Positions 1 to 13,044 of a stretch of 64,000 bases of DNA are shown here, one piece after another. The translations under genes and the position numbers were made by a program. The notes beneath the pieces were generated by a model. That model made no database searches. It was not told the origin of the DNA and saw only the letters and a program-made list of their open reading frames with translations. Source of the stretch: Hygrophila difformis (Eukaryota; Streptophyta; Magnoliopsida; Lamiales; Acanthaceae); NCBI GenBank assembly GCA_030278955.1, contig JAOANR010000003.1, positions 29,651,227 through 29,715,226 of the forward strand, written 5' to 3'. The stretch's first letter is position 1, and every line of letters begins with the position of its first letter.

Positions 1-295
1 TGTAAGTCTTTTAGGAAATTGCATTGAGTTCCTTACCGTTTAATATTTGGTTGTATGCGAGCGCATGAATGATATAATTTTCGTTAATGATTCCTAGTTG
101 CGATCATAGCTATATCTTTTAATAGTATCTGGCAATCTGCGAAATAGGACCATGATTGTTGAAACAGGGAAGTGGTTAACAACATCGGTGTTTTCTGTAC
201 ACAACACTAGTATAGTTTGCGCATAAGACTTATGTTATACTTTCACGTCACTGGCACGGCTACTGAATGTAACTAGTTTTTACGTTGGAAGTAAC
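1..295. other. non-coding edge, upstream of transposase remnant
   Basis: AT-rich sequence without a supportable gene. It may hold the promoter, 5' UTR or an earlier transposase exon, but nothing in it can be assigned. Confidence 0.4.
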
Positions 296-2335
296 TTGTA
301 CTTCAGGGAACACACTTTAGCACAGGATGACATGGACGACGAAGATACCGAGGACGAGGAGGATCAGAGGGTTTTTTGGGCCAATGCAATAAAGGGAGTA
401 GGACAAAGGTTTAGGAATCAGGATCATTTCCGGAAGGTGGTGGCAAATCATTGTATTTCTCTTCGGCGTGGATATGAATTCGTTTACAACAACAAAAGCA
501 GAATATACGTAAAATGCACGACGGAAGGTTGCGGTTGGCGCATATATGCATCATTACACAAGTCTGACAACTCATTTGCGATCCGCACATGCACGCTGAC
601 TCACCGTTGCGGCGTTAATAATCTGCAATCGAGGACTCACCCAAATGCGAATGCGACATGGGTAGCGGCTTTCATAAAAGATAAAGTGCGGCGGAACCCG
701 AATTACAATGCGAACATGGCTATCGCGGACATTCACGCCGCATTCAAAGTGGACATTAGCTATCGCACAGCGTGGAACGCACGTGAGATTGCGATTAAGG
801 AGTTACATGGAGACGATAAAGATTCCTTTGACAAGCTCCGGCTATTTTGCAGCCGCTTGACAACATCGAACCCCGGGAGCGTGGCTGACTTGGAGGTGTT
901 TCCTGAATCCGGAAAGTTCCGAAGGGTTTTCATTTCAATAGCAGGTTGCATTGAAGGGTTCAAGAGAGGCTGTCGTACGCTTATGAGCTCGACGGGACCC
1001 ATATAAAAAATAAGTGGAAAGGCGCAATACTTGCCGCTATTGGTAAGGATGCAAATGCTGGGTTCATAACGCTGGCATTCGCAGGTACGTAAATTTCATG
1101 ATATTGGAGTTTTTGAAGAGAAGGGATGTCATTTGGGATTTGTGCTCTCCTCACCGTGGTTTTTTTTTTTTTTTATACAGTTGTTGACGGAGAGACGGAT
1201 GAGAACTGGGAGTGGTTTTGTCTCCGACTGAGGTCTATACTAGATGGTGATACAGAAGAGAACTGGTCCAAATACACTTTTTACACTGACCGGCACTCGG
1301 GTCTCATGAAAGCTATCCCAACCATTTTTAATGGGAGTCACCATGGCGTATGCCTACGACACCTCGTTGATAACTTTAAAAAGGATGTGAGTTTTACTAG
1401 TACTATATCATATAACTATAATCTAGAATGATACATGGTTTTATATAAAATTGGTACTATCCTTTTCAGTGACTGGTATATATGAACTACGATTACAGGT
1501 GCTTCGTAAGTACCCATACAAGAATAAGGATCACTGGACATGGGTGCTGAAGGCTGCTGCGTACGCTCCGACATATGACGAAATATTCAAGCATCTCAAT
1601 ACCATCCTTGAAGCAATGCCCTCAGCTGGTACGTTCCTTGAAAATTCAGAACCCGAAAATTGGGCGAATGCGCTGTTCACGGGCAAGAAATGGGGTGTCA
1701 TGAACACAAACCTCATCGAGAGTTGGAATAGTTGGATTGTGAAAGCAAGGGGCTACGGTCCGTATGCAATGCTCGATGAAATTTGAAGACAGGTTATGAA
1801 GATGATGAACGATAAAAGAGAGGAAGGTGCTAGAATGGAAGGAAGATTGGCTACGGTGCCGGAGAAGATATTGAACGGTAATTACCTGGCATCCGGCGAA
1901 CTTGAGCTGCAGCGCGCAACGGGCTCCTTGTTTGAAGTCCGGGAGAGGGCCACCCTACACGCCGTTGATGTGGAAAAGTGGACATGCACGTGTGGCTACT
2001 GGCAATTATTCAGGCTGCCCTGTAAGCACGGGTGTGCTGCGATCGAGAAAGTGCAGTGCAATATTTATGACTACTGCGATGTTTACTACACCACTGAGTA
2101 TTTCAGGGCGACATACGAAGTAGTGATATATCCTTTGATGATGGGTGGTGATAACGTCGTAGATGAGAATGACGAAGACTTTATACTCCCACCGGACGTT
2201 CGGGTGCAGCCTGGCCGGAGAAAGAAAAAGCGAATCCCATCGCAGGTGCAATCGGGCAAGAACACCTGCCACATGTGCGGAAAATCAGGTCACAACAAGC
2301 GCACCTGCAAGGAAGCGCACAGATATGCCGGGTGA
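296..2335 (+). pseudogene. MULE (MuDR-type) transposase, three exons, broken
   Basis: Likely exons are 296-1084, 1181-1386 and 1499-2335, joined by GT-AG introns (donors gtacgt and gtgagt; the first acceptor follows a long T tract). Exon 1 holds a MuDR N-terminal DNA-binding domain with a CTTEGCGWRI zinc-binding core. It then reaches the first catalytic Asp region (LDGTHIK), which is only readable after a one-base frameshift near 978. Exon 2 has the second Asp (TDRHSGL) and the HHGVCLRH motif. Exon 3 has the catalytic Glu (NLIESWNSW), then a SWIM zinc finger (CTCGYW...CKHG) and a C-terminal CCHC knuckle (CHMCGKSGHNKRTC). An in-frame TGA at 1784-1786 cuts exon 3, with the frame open on both sides. 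The start codon used by the intact gene is unknown; 296 is only the frame edge. The domain order is that of a complete MURA protein, so this is decay rather than a fragment. Confidence 0.85.
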
Positions 2336-3674
2336 TTCAGCTGCGTCGTTCCATTAAGCCAAGACTAGTGTTATTTTTTATGTCAACTGGTGTTTTGTTG
2401 TTGATGCATATTTTTATTGACGAACAAGTATTATTTTGGGTTTTGCATGGTTTCAGTACTTGAATCTATCCTATATGAGGATGGTTTCGATATATGATAC
2501 CATTTTGAATGCAATGAAATGATTGGTTTCCGATGACGTGGTTCACGAACAAGAGTCGCGCACATCATATTTACACTTTACAGGACAGAACAAAAAATAA
2601 TACAAGTAAACTGGTCAAGAAAACACTAATGTAATGGAGAAATAATACCAACAATTGTGTGAAAATACAGATGTTGTTCAACACATCAAGAAGTCAAAAT
2701 TAATCAAGTCATTTTTCAACACGAATGGTCATAAGTGATCAACCCAAAATGGTCACAGGAAAAAAATTGCATGGTCACTCATGAACAAACAAACAAAGTA
2801 ATAATATTTATTGCACTGATGTTTTGAATGGATGGGTACTTAGGTATGTGAATGGAAGAGTCACACTTATAGCATCTTACTCACTCACACATGATATCTT
2901 ACATTATTCGATGCCAATAAATCGCTATTATTATTGAAGGCGAATTAAAATACAATGTTGGACCACGTAAAGATGCAATTGAGCGCTGTTTCGGCGTTTT
3001 ATAAGATCATCTATATGGATCAGCAAGTATACCAATAATTTTAGATTCCAATACCATTATGTAGGCACACAAGTACCATTGTCTGTCTCTATCTATATCA
3101 TTGACTTTCTCGATTCATACCGTTGTAATGTATATTGTTGTTATGGGTGTTGTAGAAGCTTATTGTTGCGAATTTACTGAGAGCTACTTCATTTTACCGA
3201 TTTCCAACCCTTGTAGAGCACCACCCCCAACCATTAGTGAATTGGACCTTATATACATCACTTAGCCATTTTCAACTCTCTTACTTGCTCAATTTATGCA
3301 ATATACCAACACTTATATGAACCATTATAGGAACATCACTTTGTTGAACATAGTGAATTGTGTTCCAAGATTACTTAGTTTAGTCTAATATATTACTTTG
3401 GTTTCAAGATTATACACATCGTTTAGCTCAACATCAAACATAATGTTACAGGATCAACCACGTCATTAGAGGCGAATACAATTGTTCAACATAAAATACC
3501 ATTCATCACCTAGGAAAATACCAACAAACGAACAACATCACCACAATTGTTCAGCTACAACCATGGACCATTCCTCAAGGCTAGGAAAATACCAACAACC
3601 ATCAAAAGGCAAAACAATACTATCAATCCATCAACCCAGAAAACTGTATCATTACTTAACAAATAATCCAACTA
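2336..3674. other. AT-rich spacer between the two convergent MULE genes
   Basis: About 1.3 kb without a credible reading frame, RNA gene or repeat. It should contain the two 3' UTRs and polyadenylation regions of the converging genes. Confidence 0.5.
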
Positions 3675-6600
3675 CTAATCATAATCGATCAACCAATTCA
3701 GGTCATGACTGGAAGAGGCATCATCGTCATTCGTCTTGGCGGCATCAGTGGTGGACGCGGGTGCGGGAACTGCTGGGGCATCCGGCGTAGGGATGGGAAC
3801 TGCTGGGGCATCCGGCGGCGGGGCGGGAACTGCTGGAGCATCCGGTGCGGGGGCGGGAACTGCTGGGGCATCCGGCTTGGGTGCGGGAACTGCTGGGGCA
3901 TCCGGCGTGGGTGCAGGAACTGCTGGGGCATCCGGCTTGGGGGCGGGAACTGCTGGGGCATCCGGAGTGATTGCGGGAACTGCTGGGGCATCCGGCATGG
4001 GTGCGGGAACTGCTGGGGCATCCGGCTTGGGGGCGGGAACTGCTGGAGCATCCGATGCGGGGGCAGGAACTGCTGGGGCATCCGGAGTGATTGCGGGAAC
4101 TGATGGGCCATCCGGCGTTGGTGCGGGAACTGCTGGGGCATCCGGCTTGGGTGCGGGAACTTCTTTGACGACTTTTCGCTTGGCACGGGACCAGGCAGGG
4201 AATCTAGACGGTACGGTCAAGGCTAGGACGGCCGAAGCGTATGCAGCTAGTGGAACAGGAGATAGAGCACTCTCACGATCTGCCATAGCATGATCAATGA
4301 TATCCGCAACCGTCGTCCTAGGCGGCACCTGGACTGTAGGCTCCTCCTCCATCGGAGCGTGTGCATGCTCCTCAACGTTCGGGTCCTCCTCCATCAATCC
4401 AGCGTGCTCCCCCATCGTCATAGCATGCTCCTCATTAGTGGCATCCGTCCCCTGCTCTATGCCAATGGGCTCCTACTCCGTCGTATGAGTCTCCTCCACC
4501 CCAGTCGGCTCCTCGACATTGGGATATGTAGACCGCCCCTCATCGATGTCAGTGGGCTCAACCTCCATTCCCCGATCTTGCTCCTCAACCATGGGATCCG
4601 TCGTCCGTCCCGAATCGATGCCCGTCGGCTCCGTAATACGCCCCTCATCGGTCTGAACAATGGTCTGGGACGATTTAGCATCATTCAGGAGGCGAAGCGC
4701 GACCCTAGCCCGGTACGCCTTAATATCAACTTTTTTCTCCATGCCACAGTAGTCATCATCGTTCCGAACGAACGCCTCTGCCCACCACATTACGTGGACC
4801 CCACAGTCCACGGACGTGTCCCCCTGCTGCCGGCACGCCCTTCTGTACCCAATCCGCTCTTGGAATTCCATTCCATGGGCCTGCTTCATGTACCATCGTA
4901 GGAAATTTGCATGTTTCAATACAGATAGATTACAGGAAACATACAAATCATCCTTACAACATAATACCAATCATTTAAACGAATACTACCAAGAAGTGGT
5001 TTCTCTATGTACCAGATATATGAACACGGTTACTTACAATTTTGACTGTGGGGGAAACGTAGTCTGGATGCCATTGAGAATTGTAGACTACAATTTTCCA
5101 AGACCTTGGGGTCCAGAACTACCAAGAGCCAGTGGAATTGAGTATTCACGGGCACCAGGATATAGTCCAGCCCTCCCGTCATCAACATGCTCAGCCTCTC
5201 AAACTCATCATGCCCTGTTGACCAAAGATGTGATTTAAACCCGTTCTCGTACTCTGCATCCGTTAGTTCGCCCTTCGTCGTTTTTTGATACAACTCCAGT
5301 ATGCTTGTCCGTGTAATAATTCAATTTTCAGAATTAAATCTACAAATATGCTTCTGTTCGACTGTATAAAATTATTAATGTTTACCGCTGTATACGCACT
5401 GATAAACCCGACTTTCGTGGGTATATCATTGGCTTGGCGAAATCGATCGCTGCACAACAGAGAAATGTATGCCGAAACAAGGTTGTTGCATACCGCTTCG
5501 TCAAACAGAAGCATAAGAATACTTGACGGTAGGACGGCGAAGATGCCCTCGCTCCATATGTGACCACTGCCAGAAAAACAATCCATCAACAAAATAATAC
5601 TAGTCAACATACTAAACAATACCATTCAGGTAGTTAAAAAATGCAAGTTCTACACAAAGTAAATACCTCGTGCCAGGTGCATCGATGAACTGTTCCAGCA
5701 TTATTCTTTCTTCCTCCGAGATACTATTCACGCCGGCGTATCCCCTTCGGTGCGAATACCGATAGCACAATTCCTCCTCCATGTCCCTTCGCGAAGCATA
5801 TTTTTTGGGAAGAGGAGGAGGGGCATCAAGTTCCAACTTTCTGTTGACAAGCTTTTTCTTACTGCGAGTCTCCGGTGAATAAAGTGGGGGATCCGCTTTA
5901 CGCTTTCTCCGTTGTGTAGCTGTGGACAACGGAAAAAGTGTAAGCGGCTCAGCAAGTGATGGTTTATGATTAGAGAGAATTAACATTCCCTCCACTGCGA
6001 TTGCCACCTCGTCATGAGATGGCTCGTAATATTGCATTGCCTTGCTAGTATTTCTCTCTTCAACCTTACCTTTTTTCTTATCTGCCTTTTCCGTGGGCTC
6101 GTCATTTCCATATGCCACTGCTTGGGCAACCTTCTTGGTCACATAATCCACGCTATCGCTGTTGCCCTCAGAAGACTCCGCAACGTACTCCGACTCATCA
6201 CTGACCTCCGCCTTCGCAACGGGCTTCCTCTTCACGACCACCTTCTTATTCACCCCCACATTACTCAAGTCCTCGGACACAGACTCCTCGTCCTCCCCCT
6301 CGCTGCTTGATACCTCCTCGTCCGCTGCTTCTTTCTCGGTCTTCCAGGGTAACAGAAAAATACAACCATTACGGTCAATTAATACCAGTGTTAAAGGCAT
6401 TTCATACGGGTGCACTGTCATAAGCATTAATGCTAACAAATAAAACTAAGTATTTACCTCCCTTGTTTCCTTTTCCACCTGTTCCTCCGCGTCTACCTCA
6501 ACCCGGTTCTCCTCCTCCTCGTCCTTCTTCTTTGGCCTCCTCCTCTTTTTCTTGATCCTGAGGGGAATCTCATCCTCGACCTCGGCATCATCATCTTCTT

Positions 6601-7647
6601 CAACAGCATATTTTTGGGGGACGGTCGTCACAGGGACCAGAAATTTCCTCTCCCTTGAGCTTATTTTCAGAGGCCGACACTGATGTTTCCTAAGTTGTGT
6701 GAGATCCGCCCGACACTCGTTCAGTTTCCCGTATGATTCCTTCCACCGCACGAACCTGGGTATCACTGGTTCAAGGAGTGGTTCAGCCATGTGAGTGAAT
6801 CGCTCGTAGAACCAGCCCTACAAAATAACACCATCGTTCAGCGTCACATGAGGAGAGGCGTAATATGAAGTTGATATTGGTGTTTTGTATGCATGACACT
6901 GGTATTACAAGATAAATATTGAAAACTTACCACCACGCCGAGGGTGCAGCCATCGATATAAGTCTTGTTTTCCTCATTGATCCGCCGCATCGAGTCTACG
7001 ACGAATTCGTACACCGCAAGGCCCCAGGCGTACTCACTAAGCATCTTCAACCTGTCCACGTGGTGGACCAGAAAATCAGGAAGGGTGTATGCCGACACCG
7101 GGAAGAAGATGCAGCAGAATACCGCCAATACGAACGCCCTTGCGAAATCAAGGCAGTTCTCGGTGCCAGCCAAGCTACACATGAGTTCCAGTATCTCCTG
7201 CCTTTTTAGTGCCCCGCTCGCATTGAAATACTTTTGCCTGAACGGCGATTTTGGCACACACCTCGTGTGCACGTGCATGCCCTCGTGCTGTAGCCCCAGC
7301 ACCACAGAATATTCCCACGCTTTGAACTTCACTGTAAATCCTTCTCCGAAAACAAAGGCTCCCAAGTCCGCATTGAAGCACTCCACCAACGACTGCAGCC
7401 TCACCTTGCTGCTGTAGATCGTATCGATCTTCGCAAAGTGGTAGAATGGAGTGGACTTGATCGCCTTCCATTGTTCGTCAGTTATTCTATCTCGTACGCT
7501 GCTCATTGCGTTTTGTAGCACACTCATGCTACAACGTGAAATAATGGTTGCCTGTCCGCTCATCTTTGCATTGTCCTCCTTCTTTTCCGTCTCTTCACTT
7601 TCATTCTTCTTCGATCTCTTCTCCTCCGAACGACGTCTCGGTGCCAT
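3675..7647 (-). pseudogene. ULP1-like cysteine protease (C48) gene carried by the MULE, broken
   Basis: Read on the - strand from ATG at 7647 (MAPRRR; good context after an upstream ATG at 7674). Likely exons are 7647-6931 (ends in a GTAAGT donor), 6817-6458, about 6342-5667, 5566-5386, about 5300-5038, and about 4940-3675. The first two exons resemble the DUF1985/plant-mobile-domain family that precedes transposon ULP1 domains. Exon 3 is acidic and lysine-rich. Exons 4-6 form the C48 peptidase: catalytic His in NTQFHWLLVVLD and catalytic Cys in DTSVDCGVHV. The usual Asp position reads VYNS and is only reachable after removing one extra base near 5105. A TAG at 4473-4475 interrupts the last exon, whose frame continues to 3675 and ends in a Pro/Ala repeat tail. 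The known family function is SUMO deconjugation; in transposons its role is unproven. This copy is dead. Confidence 0.75.
3761..4160 (-). repeat. 30-bp coding minisatellite (Pro/Ala-rich 10-residue repeat)
   Basis: About 13 head-to-tail units of exactly 30 bp, with core gggaactgctggggcatccg on the + strand. On the - strand each unit encodes PDAPAVPAP plus one variable residue (K, T, M, I, A or P). It forms the low-complexity tail of the ULP1-like gene. The period never shifts, so frame is preserved throughout. The reading frame on the opposite strand is a by-product. Confidence 0.9.
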
Positions 7648-8780
7648 TTCTGGATACCTGCCAACACATTTCAATTATACCAATGTCATGCGCAAATCAT
7701 ACAGGTGTACCAGCTCACATACATGCCCAACACCAAAATCGCAAATTTTTGCAAGACCATGGAATAATGCAACAGAAAAAGAAATGGCTCCATATCATAA
7801 CACATTGACTAGTGATTATGCACGACTGTCGTAAACACAAATCATGCAAGGATTTTTCAACAAGTATGCAAGTGTAAACATCACCGGTATATTTTCAATA
7901 TGTCATAGGTATCAAAATCAAAAAATATCAAAACCCCAGGTAGATTGCATCAACAAAGAACAATTTCAACCAATAATTGATTTTTCCAATCTCACTTCAG
8001 ACCAAATCAAAAACCACATAACAAGAATGAAACAGGGGCACTGGTATACCGAATGCAGATCAACAAAGAACATTTCAAAACCCCAAAATGACACTGGTAT
8101 CAAAATTGAAAAATACTTCAAAACCCAAAATCCATAGCACTGAACAAGAAACCGATTGAACCAAGAACCAAGCTTCCCCATCTCACTTCGATCCACACAC
8201 TACTAAATCGTTAGCAACAAATCGTTACCAAGAACTACCCAATTGCAGCAACAAATCTCAAACCATAAACCCTAAATCGTCCTCCTTCAACATCGTGAAA
8301 TCATAAAAAAACAAATAAAAAATAATGCAGAAAACAAAACTCATCAACTTCCTAGCCTCCATGTACGGTATCGCTCCATTTAAATATGATGATCGTTTTT
8401 TTCATTTTACCGTTCAAAGAGCCGGCGAATGGTGGTGGTGAACAAATTGCTCCCGATTCCCCTGTGTGCAGCGGCAAACTTCAAATGGGGAAGTGGGGAA
8501 ATGGAGAGCCCATTTTTGGAGTGTCGACGGTTAAAAGAGAAGGAAGTTGGGGAGTGGTGAACGGCGAGTGGGGGAGTGGAACCGCTGCCTTCAATTTTGG
8601 GAAGAAGATGAATGGTGGAGTCGCCGGTTACAAGGAAGAAGTGGGGGAGTGGGGAAGGGCGTCGCCGGGAGCATTAATTGTGGGCAGCTTTTCAGACATC
8701 GATTCTCCCCATGACAAGACCAATGGGTGAATTCCCTATTTTACCCTCCATCCCAAAACTTCATTATATTTTTTAACAGG
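7648..8780. other. non-coding, right part of the MULE
   Basis: No gene is supportable. It includes the 5' flank of the ULP1-like gene and, at 8460-8660, a G-rich stretch with repeated ggggagtgg-type words, which could be subterminal repeats of the MULE. The Athila element A has inserted at 8785/8786. Confidence 0.4.
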
Positions 8781-8785
8781 GGTAG
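8781..8785. repeat. target-site duplication of element A (left copy)
   Basis: ggtag directly before the LTR start. The same five bases follow the other LTR at 46319-46323. This fixes the outer borders of the nested retrotransposon. Confidence 0.95.
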
Positions 8786-11474
8786 TGAAACTTTTGACAA
8801 TTTCCCACACGAGTATTTCTAAAATATCCCAGGTTAAATTTATTAAAAGAAAAGAGTTATGAGTCGTGGGAATGGGGTTTAAGGGATATATTCCACTTTT
8901 TATTACTCATGAGAGTAAACTTTGAGTTCAAGTGGCATCATAAACCTTCCCGGCATGAAATTTCTGACAATTTTATGCCTTGAAGATCCTTGCCATGAAA
9001 CTTTTGACAAGTTCCCACTTCATGAGTATTTTCTGAAAAATCATAATCCTGGTTTTCGATTTTATTTAATGAAACCAATTTATGATGGCGGAGTTGGGAT
9101 TAGGGATATATTTATAGGTTGTCACGTTTTTATTACTCGTGTTAAGAAACTATGGCCCGAAAGCGCACGGTGTCAAAAATTGCAGTAATTTATAGTAAGA
9201 CCGGATCGTTCACTGGAGGATGTGCGATAGAAGCAGGGCCCACGTCGTTTTACTAGATTTTCCATTCGTATTGCTCCAATTGGTTTGAAAAGTGATTAAT
9301 CATCTACTGACTGAATTTAAACTAGATTACGAAAGCACTTAAATCTATTCTACAAAGCCAATAAGTTCTATTCTAGAAAGCGGGTAAACTTACTCTAAAA
9401 ATGTGATAAATACTATCTATGAAAGCAGTGAAAATTTACACTATGCAAGCTACGAAGCTGAATCACAATATAGACAGAAGGGACAGGAAGAAAAGAATAA
9501 AAATTGGGCAAGATTTAGATAAGGCAGTATTAAACTTCCATTTTTATACACAGATCTTTGTTTGGGAAAATCCTATCAGATAGCTAATTCTCATACTCTC
9601 AGTACAGCGTTCCCTTTAACAGACGGTACTTACAGCGTGAGTTTACATGTTCTTAAGACCGCAGATTCTAAGATACCACAGATTTGTAACTGCCCCGGCC
9701 AGGGTATGTTATTTCATCTGTGGTGGTTGAGCAACACCTGACAAATCATTTATTGAAATACCAAATACTACTATCATTCTCCCATGTCACACCCAAAGAT
9801 TCTAATTAAGCCTGAACTATCCCTTAACTATCAATCCTAGTAACAGTTACGCAACTCTCAATACAACCGAGTGACCTCTAACGAAAGCATTTAAAGAAAG
9901 CAGTAAAGAAAGCATTTAAAACCTATCACTCGGAGGTTTTGAAGGTCTGACCCTGGTAGTAAAAGATAGCTCCCCATCAGAATGAAGGGGTATGGATCAA
10001 GAATTCCCGGCTCTTGGTGAACTACTCGTGTGTTCACTTCCTTCCGGGTGGTTATGAGATACAAACTAATGAAACGAACTAATAAATTAGTTCGTTCCGG
10101 ATGCACTCACTCAGGACTCAAAAATAGGCTTTGGCATAAGAGGATAGCAGTTGAAAGAAAACTCAACCCTATCTTAGAAAATAACCAAGGCCTGGATGAT
10201 GTTCCTCTAAGATTATTTACTACACTGTATTTGAGTCCAAGTGGGCCCCACCTCGGTGTAATATTTAATCTTAGATTCCCAACAAACAACAATTTTGGAA
10301 AATAATGAGTTTGAAAATCATTCCCTAAACAGGTACTAGACTCTCAATTAAAACACAGATCCTTTCAGTCTAGATGAGACCTAATCGCTGACTCTGCTCC
10401 TAATTTCCCAAAATCAACCCTTGATAGAATATGAATTAGTCATAACTGAAGAATTTATCCCTTACTCAGATCCGGATTTTATAAAGGAATTTTTGTCGGA
10501 AATTTAATATGCAATATCTGTTTTAAATCTATGCTTCTATTGTCCAAGGGAGGGATCCCAAAATATTTTAGACCACAACAATACATAATAATAGCATGCA
10601 TACGGATATATGGAAGTGTAAAATTAATTGACCCAAAATATAGAGGCGGGTCTAGACAGAAGGTGGGACACAATTATGAAGTGGTCAGAGGACCAGAGTT
10701 ATGGCAGAATAATCAGGTGGACTGTAAACATCTACTGTCCAATTTTCCAATTACTCGGATGAAGTGAATTTAGACAGGTGAAGCCCTAAAATGGCAGTGT
10801 CGCTAATAGTTGGGCCCCTACTGTCTGTGAGTTCAGATAAAAACCTACATTCTTCCTTTCTGCAGTGTATATCAGCTAATGTTGACAGACATTAGCAGAG
10901 TTACAATACAGACTGGAATTTGGGTTTGGAAATTAAGATAAATAAAATAAAACTGTATCCGGATGGAAGTTAGTTGAGCAGCTATTATAGTCCCGGATGG
11001 ACGAACCGCCAAGACTTCCACTGACTGCCATCCAGACCATGCAAAATAACACTTAGTAACTAATACCCAGAATACGAGCTAGTTATCCATGAGGGAATAC
11101 CCGCCAACATTAGTCTGATGTATTCTTTACTAATTGTTACACACAATACACAAAAGACAAAATAAAATGAAATAAAGAGAAGAACTTGCATGAGAGACAT
11201 TGGTTTCTCGTGCAAGGTTATGGAATCAATCCATACTTGATGGCTTAAATAATCCCTCCTACCATAATTAATTACAGTCCGGATTATCTGTTTAAGACAT
11301 CATGATTTTGTTTATAGAAAATTGTTTTAATGGTAATTGAACAAAGATCCTTTAATCACAACGATTAGTGATTTAATCATTGCTAATTATAATCATTAAT
11401 CATTAATGACCAGAGGGTTCAATTAATTAATGATGAAGATGGAGAATGGAAAAAAATCTGCATAGGTTGCTGAT

Positions 11475-11938
11475 TACGACGCTAAACAGATGTTACGACG
11501 CTATCCTAGGATAGCGCCGTGAGGGTAGCGTCGTCATGGGTTGGTGCAAGAGAGAATAAATTTTGGATTAAAGGGGGTATGTACGACGCTATACATTACG
11601 CTACGGCGCTATACTAGGATAGCGTCGTAGGTGTAGCGTCGTAGGTGGTTTGAGAAATAAGAAGTTTTTGGAAAAAGAGGAGATATTACGGCGCTAAACG
11701 TTAAATGACGACGCTATCCTAGGATAGCGTCGTAAGGATAGTGCCGTAGGTGGGTTCTGTGAGAAAGAAGAATTTTGGGGACCTTCGACTCTAAACAAAA
11801 ATTACGACGCTATCTGAGGATAGCGTCGTTGGTTTAGTGCCGTAGGGCAAAATTTTGTTTAAGTTCTGGGCAACTACGGCGCTAAATCTCACCTACGACG
11901 CTATCCAAGGATAGCGTCGTAGGGCGGTTAGCGTCGTA
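11475..11938. repeat. half-site array 1 of LTR A (left): five F-F-R-R units
   Basis: F is TACGACGCTA or TACGGCGCTA and R is its reverse complement. Five successive blocks each contain two F then two R half-sites; the inner pair meets as CTATCC-ta-GGATAG, a near-perfect palindrome. Purine-rich spacers of about 30-45 bp separate blocks. The first F of block four is degenerate. The array lies downstream of the LTR TATA box, so it would be transcribed and could fold. Confidence 0.9.
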
Positions 11939-12573
11939 GCTAGCTCAGAAACATGTTGTTGTTCGGGTAATGCAATCTCTGCGATTGCAAGCCCTATTTT
12001 CAAGTTCATGGTTCATCAATGCAATGACAGTAGTAAAATAAGATGAAAACAGTAAACCAAAATGCATAAAAACATAGCAAAGCAAGCTAAAAGCATACAC
12101 CCATGAACCACAAACCCAAATGAGGGTTTTCAACCATAAGAACATGCATAGGAACCCAAAAAGAAGAAGAAAACAGAAAACCCACATTGTAAGAGAAAAT
12201 AAAGTGACCAAATGGTCATTACACCAAAAATAAAGCAAGAAAATCCATGGAATCATTTCCATTTCATGTTTTTGGGACACTTTCATGATTAACTTCCCAT
12301 TTTTCATAAAATGGTTCGATAATACCCATCATTTGGGTATTCAAACCTAAATAAGAGTTTAACAAAACTAAAAATAGAGGAAGACAGTGGCTATCCTACT
12401 GGAAGCTCCAAAGTAACACTAATCTATGCATTATTTTAAACTAAACTAGGTGCAGAAATTAAATAATGCATAAAACTAAAACTAACTACTCTAACTAACC
12501 TACACTATTCTCAAGAACTGCTCCTTGCCTTCAAGTGGAATGTGGTGAAGTGACAAGACCAGGGAGTCAACAC

Positions 12574-12583
12574 TCTATATATA
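12574..12583 (-). promoter_or_regulatory. TATA box of LTR A (3' copy)
   Basis: CTATATATAG on the - strand, followed by CAAT-poor GC-containing DNA. It is the only strong TATA between array 2 and the rest of the LTR. The right LTR copy has lost one TA step (45725-45718). Confidence 0.6.
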
Positions 12584-12641
12584 GGCGAGAAACCCTAGGC
12601 CCATGGGCCCCCAGGCCTTGAAATTTGAATTCTGGCAAGGC

Positions 12642-12909
12642 TTACGACGCTATAGGTGGCTTACGGCGCTATCCTTGCTACGGCGCTATAGGTATAGCGT
12701 CGTAGTCTTCCACTTCGAAGACTCTCTCTGTCTCTCAGTGAACAGCCTACGACGCTATCCATCATTACGGCGCTATACTTGATCACGGCGCTATCCATGC
12801 TTAGCGTCGTTCACTCTTCTTCAGATGTCAGCTTTGATTTCCTCCTACGACGCTAGACCAAGCTACGGCGCTACCCATGCATAGCGTCGTAGTTGTGTTT
12901 AGCGTCGTA
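12642..12909. repeat. half-site array 2 of LTR A (left): three units upstream of TATA
   Basis: Uses the same TACGACGCTA/TACGGCGCTA words in three blocks: two F-F-F-R and one F-F-R-R. The array ends about 60 bp upstream (element orientation) of the TATA box at 12583-12574. Confidence 0.9.
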
Positions 12910-13011
12910 ATATCCTGTAAAATCAACTTTTGCGGGTTTTTCATTTCTTTTCCCATCTTTTCACTTCCTTCTTCTTTTCTTTTCTTTTTCTCATATTTTT
13001 GGATTTTTCTA

Positions 13012-13044
13012 ACATAAATGTGTAATAAAATTACATATTTATGT
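13012..13044 (-). repeat. U3 hairpin, LTR A (left)
   Basis: Inverted repeat with 15-bp arms and a 3-nt loop, one mismatch in this copy. It lies about 150 bp inside the U3 end. Equivalent hairpins occur in the other three LTRs. Confidence 0.8.

Larger units (their letters stand above)
1..8780. mobile_element. Mutator-like element (MULE) with ULP1-like cargo, decayed, left end outside window
   Basis: Two convergent pseudogenes lie here: a MuDR-type transposase on + and a ULP1/C48-protease-like gene on -. Plant MULEs of the Kaonashi type are known to carry exactly this pair, so I read the block as one such element. I could not find terminal inverted repeats. The left end is probably before the window, and the right side is cut by the Athila insertion at 8786. 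Both genes carry stops or frameshifts, so the copy is not autonomous. The limits given are the extent of recognisable content, not proven element ends. Confidence 0.6.

Noticed and set aside
3736..4293. Gly/Ala/Thr-rich frame on the + strand
   Set aside because: Antisense of the 30-bp Pro/Ala minisatellite of the ULP1-like gene.
11945..12307. 120-codon hydrophobic frame inside LTR A (- strand), also at 45087-45449
   Set aside because: Both copies are just the two LTRs; the corresponding part of LTR B is not an equivalent frame, and composition is that of AT-rich non-coding DNA.
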